Origin: Lingula anatina
Taxonomy: Eukaryota > Brachiopoda > Lingulata > Lingulida > Lingulidae
Direction of reading: 5' to 3'
Length of the DNA: 58,594 bases
Assembly: GCF_001039355.2 (NCBI RefSeq)
Contig: NW_019775877.1
Coordinates: 48,401 to 106,994, forward strand
In this document: piece after piece, positions 51,715 through 58,594 of the stretch
Numbering within the stretch: the stretch's first letter is position 1
How the letters are laid out: the number at the start of each line of letters is the position of its first letter
Notes under the pieces: model-generated
Told to the model about the DNA's origin: nothing
Seen by the model: only the letters and a program-made list of their open reading frames with translations
Databases searched by the model: none
Position numbers and translations under genes: made by a program

Positions 51715-51776
51715 TGACCTTGATTGACCCCAGCATGACCTTGGTTGACCTTGATTGACCTCACTGTTTGAGGTCA
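51715..51776. promoter_or_regulatory. Cluster of nuclear-receptor half-sites
   Basis: TGACCTTGA occurs at 51715-51723 and 51746-51754, TGACCTTGG near 51736-51744, TGACCC near 51726, TGACCT at 51756-51761 and AGGTCA at 51771-51776. TCAAGGTCA (the reverse complement of TGACCTTGA) is the extended half-site recognised by ERR and NR5A-type receptors. A local tandem expansion is the alternative explanation. Confidence 0.35.
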
Positions 51777-54700
51777 AAGTAAAACAATGAGGACTGGGCT
51801 CAGGTTTCTGACACTTGACTGATGAGGGTTGTAATAGCTGGAGGTGTCAGGGAGGAGTGGACTGAGTTCATATTCTGTGTGTACTCTGAGTAAGTCCATG
51901 TGGGGCATAGCCGCATAGCACATTGTACTTCTGCTGCACAGACATGTATTCTTGTAAACCTACATACAGTGGATTTATTTGTGTTCATGTGTGCATTCAT
52001 TTATGTATGTATGCGTGTGCATATGATATGTGTGTGTTAGTATATTTACATATATGTATGGGTGTGTGTGTAATTATGTGTTGTGCATCTCATTCTGTCC
52101 AGGAAACCATACCAGCCCCCCCCCCCCCCCATCACCCCTTTCAACAAACTCTCTCGGTCTCAAACCTTGTACTCAGCCACCCCCATCAACTTGTACACTA
52201 CTCTATTGTAAACTCTCCTTCTAAGATTTATCACCAAGAGATGAAAATTGTGCCAATTAAAAGGCAAATTGGGGTTAATTACCATCCTCAACATGCGATA
52301 AGCCATAGATGAGAGATACTCCTATTCCATAAAATAGTTCCTTAATACGTAAGAATATCCCATTGAATGGCGTGTAAGCTCTGTTAAATGAGGTCAGAGG
52401 CAGGTTAATTGGTGTGTGTAATCAGAGAAAAATGCCTGGCACCTGTTTGCCCATTAATAAAACTCTTTGGGATCTTATTTTCAGGAGATTGATCACCTGG
52501 CGTAAAGAATGCAATTAGAAACGAATGATAACAGTTCTATTGTCATTAGATGTGAACTACGAGGAAATGCATCAGTTTATTGCACTGTTAGCATGCATTG
52601 TTTGTGTAAAATGCTGGATTGAAGTGTACTTCATTCATTAAATGAATGATGGATAGTCTAAGTTGACTGTCATGATAGTAGCACGTTATGTACAGGTACA
52701 TAGTCTTAATGTCTATGATATGGAGTAAGGGTTTTATTCAAGAATTTTATCACTCTGAGATTTGATTTTTAAAAAATCTAAATAACATGTTAAGAGATGC
52801 ATTCTGGATTAAACAAATCTCAAAATTTTGATTATGAAAGTGTATATTGGCCTGATTGATTTTTTTTTGACAATATTCAAAAATGTTCCACCAAGTCTTA
52901 GTTCCCTCAAGTCAAGAGATCCCTCAGAGCTCTGGTAATTTGTGTGTAAATTCGCTGAACGTAATTTTATACCCGGGGAAATGTTGTACTAGTTTTGTTA
53001 GTCCCGAAATGGACGTTAATCCTCAAGTGTAGATTTCTTGTAGATTTCCCCCTTCATTAGGCGTTCTCTGTGGACAGCTGATCAAGCTGCACATAAATCA
53101 TGGCGTATTTAGTTCGCCTGGATGTCTATTACTTCTGAAGAGGTTGATTGTCCCTAGCAGTTTAGAATTGGACACATAAATAGGTGATAATAGAGTTCAA
53201 ATATGATAAAGACATAAAACTGGGAATTACAAACTTGTCAGTTTGCTTATAGTACATTTAGGAACCTTGATTTCATTGGTTGTAGTTGTTAGTGGCTTAG
53301 GCTTTCCCTTTAACTGAGATAATCAATTATGGCAGTCAGTTTGTCATGTTGCGTCATAATTCATATGTTCTGGAATCTTTGCCATATTGTAATTCACCTG
53401 TTTATATGATAAAGGTCATAAGTGGAGGTATCTAAATGCGCTGGCGATTTCAACTTAAATATGACCATACAGTTTAGTTTGGGAGTTTGGTATGGGGTAG
53501 GGGAGTGTGGAAAGATAGTTGTTCTTTTTGAAAATGAAAAAAAAAAAAAGAAAAAACCAAAAAGCCGAATGGTTCTGAAGAGAGTAAAGCAAGGTAAACC
53601 AAGTATATTTGAGCAGTTATGAAGTGATTTGAGGGTGACCTCCTAGGCAGCAATGATATGTCAAACAGTTGCCTTCTCTGACCTCCTTGTAGCACCTGCC
53701 AGTGCCCCCAGAATATCCAGAATAACTTTGTTGTGTCTAGATATACGTAGAGATGTTATGAGGCTAGACTCATGTACTTGGAACCATTCTTTAATAGTTT
53801 GGAAAGAAATCATAGAATAGCAATTATTGAAAGTCTTTTCTGCGGTAATGCATTGAAGTTATTCCTTTTAAGAAGGAAGACTGTATTTAATGACATTGGA
53901 TTCACATACAAACATACACTGGGGTACGCGCAATTTGCCTGCTCATACTGAAGATTTTGGAGGCATTCACATTAAAAAAATTAATTTGATGTTCAGCGTT
54001 TTCCATACAAAAACAATCATCAGCACCAATGAAAAATGACTCACATTTTCTAACACATTGACATACAGAGATTATTAATTGACCCCCTTGTATGTATATA
54101 TGATATGAATCCTTGTGTTCAAAACATCAGGATACATATCATATGCATACATTCAAATTAACTTGCAAGTATGACACTTGTGGAATGTGTTTGGTATCAC
54201 TGACGGCGTGTGTTATGAAAGTTACTGCAGTCTTCGGGCAATGTTATGTGTATGTGTGAAGATATTTCTATTACTTTGGCTGCCTGCTCTTATCTGTACA
54301 TCCATGTCCAAGTGGTGGCTGGTAGAAATGAGCACTTCGAGAAAATAATTAAACACTGTTAATTTGTTTTTGTTTTTTTTTTGTTTTTGATGATGGAGAC
54401 AGATAAAATGAGATGCATGTAGTTGTGCGGAAAGAAACAGCTTTAGAAGATTTTAAAGAGACTGTAGTGGTTTGTTAAATAAACATTAGCAAAATATCTA
54501 CTGCCTTATTTTCCATATTCAAGTCTTATTTTTACTGGTGTAAACTGGTTTTTTATACTGGAAGACCTGTGTGTTATTTTTAAAGCTGACTTTGAGTGAC
54601 AGCACACGTAATCCAGTTCTCATTTTTTATGTCCAGTAGATTGAGATATATTGAAAGCTGGAACCTCCACAAAACCCAACACATTCTCTTCCAATTTTAT

Positions 54701-55969
54701 GCCCGAGTTGGTCGCACCCATAAAAATGACCCTCTCAATGAAAACCCTGCCATCTTGATGGTCTCCTGTAACACAAGAAAAGCAATTGAAACCCAATCAT
54801 TGAGTAAAAGCTGAAGTGATATTCTCTGGTAGAGAAAACATCAGAACCTCTTTCACATAAAAAGAGTGGGAATTAAGAAAATAAAGTCTGTTTAGAAGGA
54901 TCCTGTAAGAAGAAACCACCTGCAAATGAAACGATCACAGATAGCTGACATCAAAGAGATTTTTGCGAAAGTTGAGGTTGTGATGAGACTTGGGAATCTG
55001 CCTCTTCTGACCTTCTTTAATCTACGCACTTTGTGGCAGGTTCCACAATAGAGCCATAGACCGAATTGTGGGCTGAACTTTAAGATGGAATATTTTGAAC
55101 TACCTCAGTTCAGGAAAAATCTTTAGTAGTTCATTAGAATAAATAAACTATTAGTTGACAGTAAGACCAATTTTATTCTATTGTATCACAAATGTTGATT
55201 CATTTGAGTGGACCAAAATAGATTGGTAGTAGTAGACTTGTAGCTTTGGCTCTAATGTTAAGACCAACTCTCAGTTTTTAATTCCTCTGTGGAACCAGAC
55301 TCGAGTAAATGTAAAATATGACATGATTGGCTGTGAGGGGAGGTTGCCAGGTGACTTGTGAAATGAACGATGTACGCCTCCATTGTAAAGTTCGTGCCAA
55401 GTTCACCTGGTTCAGGCTTTAGCAGATAAGTGTCCGTAAAGGAGATCAAATTGAATTAATTTGGTTTTTTTTCTGAAGTTTTTCATCAGTGTTTTTTTCC
55501 CCCAGTTGCATCAGATTAAAATACCTTTGCTGGCTGATACTGAGATGGATGAGATGATAAGTTCACTTCTTTTAACCTTGATTTTTTTTTAAAGAAAAAT
55601 GGTCCTCATCAAAATGTATTGAAGTCTGCGTGTGTGATGTGTGTTGTGTGATGTGTGATGTGTGATGTCTGTTGTGGTTGGAATGTGGTTGCATGTTAGG
55701 AATGATGAAATATTTAATTTCTGTGAAAAATGTTTATGGATAAATAACCTCTACTTACCCTATTTAGTGAGAATGAGGAAAAAAATTGTCTTGAAATTAT
55801 CTTTGTTTACCATATTATAACTTCCTGACCATATCAAGTATTAATGGAATAGAATTCCTGGATTGATATTCCTTAACCATATTACCACTTGAAATATATT
55901 TCTTCCTCTTTGTTTGGAAAATAGTCTTTCTTGATCTGTGTCTAACTTTCTACTTGTTATCCATTTCAG

Positions 55970-56361
55970 AGTTTTTCACAGAGCTATTAGAAAATGGCAG
56001 GAAGGATTTCCACTCCATGTTCGTCAGGACATACGGCCAGTTATATCAACAGAACGCACACATATTTAATGACTTGTTCACTGACCTACGCAGTTACTAC
56101 AGAGGGAGAAATATCAATCTTTTAGACGCCCTGGAGAACTTTTTCGCAACCTTATTCCAACGAATGTTCCAGTTGCTGAATGCACAGTACGAGTTGGACC
56201 AGTCGTACTTGGGGTGCGTCGCAAATACGATGGATAAGCTGAATCCATTTGGAGATGTACCACAGAAATTTTCACAGCAGCTGAAGAGGTCGTTTGTTGC
56301 TGCGCGCACGTTCATGCAGGGACTTGCGATTGGAAGAGATGTCATTTTACAAGTTGGAAAG
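55970..56361 (+). CDS. GPC6: Glypican (GPC4/6 class), third coding exon: N-lobe helices
   Basis: After CATTTCAG the exon encodes EFFTELLENGRKDFHSMFVR, TYGQLYQQNAHIFNDLFTDL, RSYYRGRNINLLDALENFFA, RMFQLLNAQY, GCVANTMDKLNPFGDVP and FVAARTFMQGLAIGRDV. The FDEFF.ELLEN junction, TYG.LY.QN, FGDVP and AARTF.QGL are strongly conserved in GPC4/GPC6 and Dally-like. It supplies cysteine 5. The exon is 392 nt and ends at phase 0 (GGAAAG|GTAATT). The equivalent region of gene 1 is fused with the next segment into one 701-nt exon. Confidence 0.96.
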
Positions 56362-58000
56362 GTAATTTGTGAAAAAAAGGAAGATGGATGTTTTTGATTT
56401 GTCAGAGTGTTAAATCACTTACCAGGAGAACATGAACCTGCGAAAGAATGTAAACGTAAAGATAAAAAGAAATATTTTACATAAAATAATTTTGAAATAG
56501 ACTAACTTTGATTATTACTAAAGTGAAATTCTAAAAAAATTCTTTGTTTTGGAAAGTTGCTCTGGGTGTTATCTTAACTATAGTTGGTTTCAGAATACTC
56601 AGGAATTGAAGAGCTTTGCCCCTGCATTGAAATTCACAGGCCCCAAAATAAAATGAAAAAAAGCAAAGAAAAAACAAAATGAAGTCCAAACTTTTCTTCT
56701 TCATTGAACCAATTAGGGCTTAATTTGCTTGTTACGTCTGATTACATCTCGTTACGACCGATTACATGTGGTTACGTTTCTCATCACGTTTGATTGGTTG
56801 CACAATATTCAGCGGTGAGTTTTTATCCCTGTAGGGGAAGTGGGAGTTTCCAGTACAACGTACCGTCTGTTTTGATAGCCAGTGCATTTAGCAGATTCGG
56901 AAACCTGCTGTAATCTAACAGTGTTGTTTCATCATTCTTTGATTACGTCTTTGTTTATTTTCTTGTCGGGAGTTTGTGTGTGTAAGTAGAAAAAGTTGGC
57001 TTTTTTCATTTTGGAATATATTTGACTTGTTCTTCATAGGGAAAAGTGCAAATTGCAGAAAATTTCCTTTTTTCCAAAAGAGAAAAAAATGGACAACACC
57101 TATTCCAAAGAATTCATAAAAAAACTGTTGTGAAGAAATATATTTAAAAAAAAAACATGGCAATCATCATCTATTAACAATTGTTCTAAATAAAGCAACC
57201 ACAAAATGATATTGAATGACTTTCTTCATAAAATATCACTATGTCTCGCTATCATACTCTAAATCGCGGTAAAATTTGGTAGTTCACTTGTCATTACAAG
57301 CCATAAAACATGCTTTATATGATATATTTTTTAATTTTGTTATTGTCAAAGCATCAAATGGACGCAGTTTATCTAAAGTGTACAATAAAATGATTGTTTT
57401 AACTTGCATGAGGAACATGTTTTAGGAGTTACTCTGTCTAAATAGACTCTTTTTTGTGAACAGCGTTTCCTCTGATCAATTGTATAGTCTTTCTTATATG
57501 AACTGCTATTCTTACATGATGATAAAGGTGGCAGGAAAAACTAAATTAGTATTTTGATGTCACCTAACCTCCCTTTTTGCTCTGATACATCAGTGTTACA
57601 AAACTCCTCCTTTCAAATGGAAAATAACCCGTCTAAACAAAGAAAGCTATACATGATGGAAAAATAATCAAAAAATATTGCAGAAATATGCATTTGTCTG
57701 ATCATGCTTGTCACTTTGAAAAGTACAAAGATTTATTTAGTCTGAAGCCAGACCTTTAAGCTGATCGCTTCAGACCACATGGTTCAGTTGCAGACTGCTT
57801 CTGGGGGCTCATTTCCAATGAAACTATTGCTCTACTGTATGTAGACCAATCCAACTCTGCAGAGACTCTTGCTGAATGCAATCAAGTGAACAGATTTACC
57901 ATGCCTCCCCCTGGTGTTGAGAAGAATACAGAAAAGCTGGTTATTATATGAGTACAATGGAAACAAGAGTAGGCTTATGTCTCTATTTCTTCCATTTCAG
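56362..58000 (+). other. Glypican gene 2, intron 3 (1.6 kb)
   Basis: AT-rich intron with a truncated R2 MITE-like copy (57803-57973) directly before the acceptor TTCCATTTCAG. Three repeats of a GTTACG-type motif occur near 56732-56774 (GTTACGTCTGATTACAT, GTTACGACCGATTACAT, GTTACGTTTC). Confidence 0.85.
57803..57973 (+). mobile_element. MITE-like element, family R2, copy 3, right end missing
   Basis: The left end GGGCTCATTTCCAATGAAAC and the body (TTGCTGAATGCAATCAAG, CCCCCTGGTGTTGAG, ACAGAAAAGCTGGT) match the other R2 copies. The right terminal repeat is absent, and the sequence passes into the pyrimidine tract and acceptor of the next glypican exon about 28 bp later. Confidence 0.6.
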
Positions 58001-58166
58001 ATCCAGCCCTACCACAACTGTAGGAAGTCACTGATGAAAATGATGTACTGCTCCTACTGCAGTGGATTGCCCACCATTAAGCCTTGCAATAATTACTGTC
58101 TCAATGTTATGAAGGGTTGCCTTGCCTACCAGGCTGAGCTGAACTCTGAATGGAACAAATATATCA
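58001..58166 (+). CDS. GPC6: Glypican (GPC4/6 class), fourth coding exon: central Cys-rich motif
   Basis: The exon encodes [40 protein letters not shown] and [39 protein letters not shown] is nearly diagnostic for the GPC6/GPC4 branch. It carries cysteines 6-11 of the conserved set. The length is 166 nt, ending at phase 1 in ATCA|GTAAGT. The rest of the protein (C-lobe, CWNG, Ser-Gly sites, GPI signal) must lie beyond the right edge. Confidence 0.95.
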
Positions 58167-58594
58167 GTAAGTTATCACATCGTAGGGATGAGTACTTAAT
58201 TGGTAATATTATTCTTTTTCTACCAGAAATTCTGTTTAGGATTATGTGATAGCCTTGAATACTTGCAAATGAAAGTTGTCAGGGTGTTAAGATACATTAA
58301 AGTATCTGTGTGTCTGTGTGTATGACTAGCCATTTGTGTCCTGTATGTTGATATATCCCTAGCTCTGTATATGGCTAAAAGAAGTGACAATTTAGAAAAG
58401 GACCCACTGGTGACATAGTACAGAGGCCCCTGTCCTGTCAAATAGCAGGTAAACGTTCATCAGGTACAACTTTCCACATGCAAGGTTCAAAAGGTGACCA
58501 TCTTAAGTCAACATTTTTCTTTGGTCTGTGGCATCACTGCCAATCTTTAAATAGTTTCCATTTAGGCAAGAACACAGGGATTAAGTTCTTCCAT
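58167..58594 (+). other. Start of glypican gene 2, intron 4 (cut by window)
   Basis: Intronic sequence after a GTAAGT donor. No further exon is visible before the window ends. Confidence 0.8.

Larger units (their letters stand above)
44420..55969 (+). other. Glypican gene 2, intron 2 (11.5 kb)
   Basis: No exon or RNA gene is supported. Noted contents are a GT-rich stretch just after the donor, a G-rich tract (47234-47339), a 27-bp near-duplicate around 47018-47056, poly-A near 50557-50575, a nuclear-receptor half-site cluster (51715-51776), a poly-C run near 52117-52130, and TGTGATG repeats near 55630-55665. Segments near 50780-50960 and 52255-52530 look less simple and more balanced in composition than their surroundings and could be conserved non-coding elements, but this needs alignment. 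Confidence 0.7.

Noticed and set aside
52575-52610. TATTGCACT, the miR-92/25 seed
   Set aside because: The match stops after the seed, and no hairpin partner is evident around it.

Overview
This is animal genomic DNA: AT-rich, with long introns, abundant simple repeats and short inverted-repeat transposon relics, and canonical GT-AG introns. The protein-level matches, the compact exon layout and the CpG pattern fit an invertebrate, most likely a lophotrochozoan such as a mollusc. The species cannot be fixed from this window. Two single-N positions (17934 and 26693) mark places where the assembly is uncertain.

The window carries two glypican genes, head to tail on the + strand. Glypicans are GPI-anchored heparan sulfate proteoglycans of the cell surface that bind Wnt, Hedgehog, BMP and FGF ligands. 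The first gene belongs to the GPC3/GPC5 (Dally) class. Its last six coding exons are visible (8374-9074, 11742-11846, 12055-12209, 21078-21204, 21454-21628, 21851-22050), ending in Ser-Gly heparan sulfate attachment sites, a GPI signal and a stop. Its 5' exons (signal peptide and first cysteines) lie left of the window. The second gene belongs to the GPC4/GPC6 (Dally-like) class. Its first four coding exons are visible (30202-30385, 44252-44419, 55970-56361, 58001-58166), and its 3' half lies right of the window. Every exon junction keeps the reading frame, so both gene models are well supported.

Layout: 1-8373, intron of gene 1; 8374-22050, gene 1 coding exons and introns; 22051 to about 25970, 3' flank of gene 1, CpG-poor and probably largely 3' UTR; about 25970-30201, a CpG-rich intergenic interval with a terminal-inverted-repeat element; 30202 to the end, gene 2 with introns of about 13.9, 11.5 and 1.6 kb. 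Apart from the exons, the window holds minisatellites, microsatellites, at least two MITE-like families, palindromes and candidate regulatory clusters. I found no other protein-coding gene, rRNA, tRNA or CRISPR array.

The points most worth a second look are these. A perfect 36-bp minisatellite starts exactly at a glypican exon end and copies the 5' splice site about 21 times. The GPC3/5-then-GPC4/6 order and orientation match the vertebrate GPC3-GPC4 and GPC5-GPC6 pairs. A sharp CpG-density step outlines the intergenic interval. A 72-bp near-perfect palindrome and several compact motif clusters lie in the non-coding DNA.
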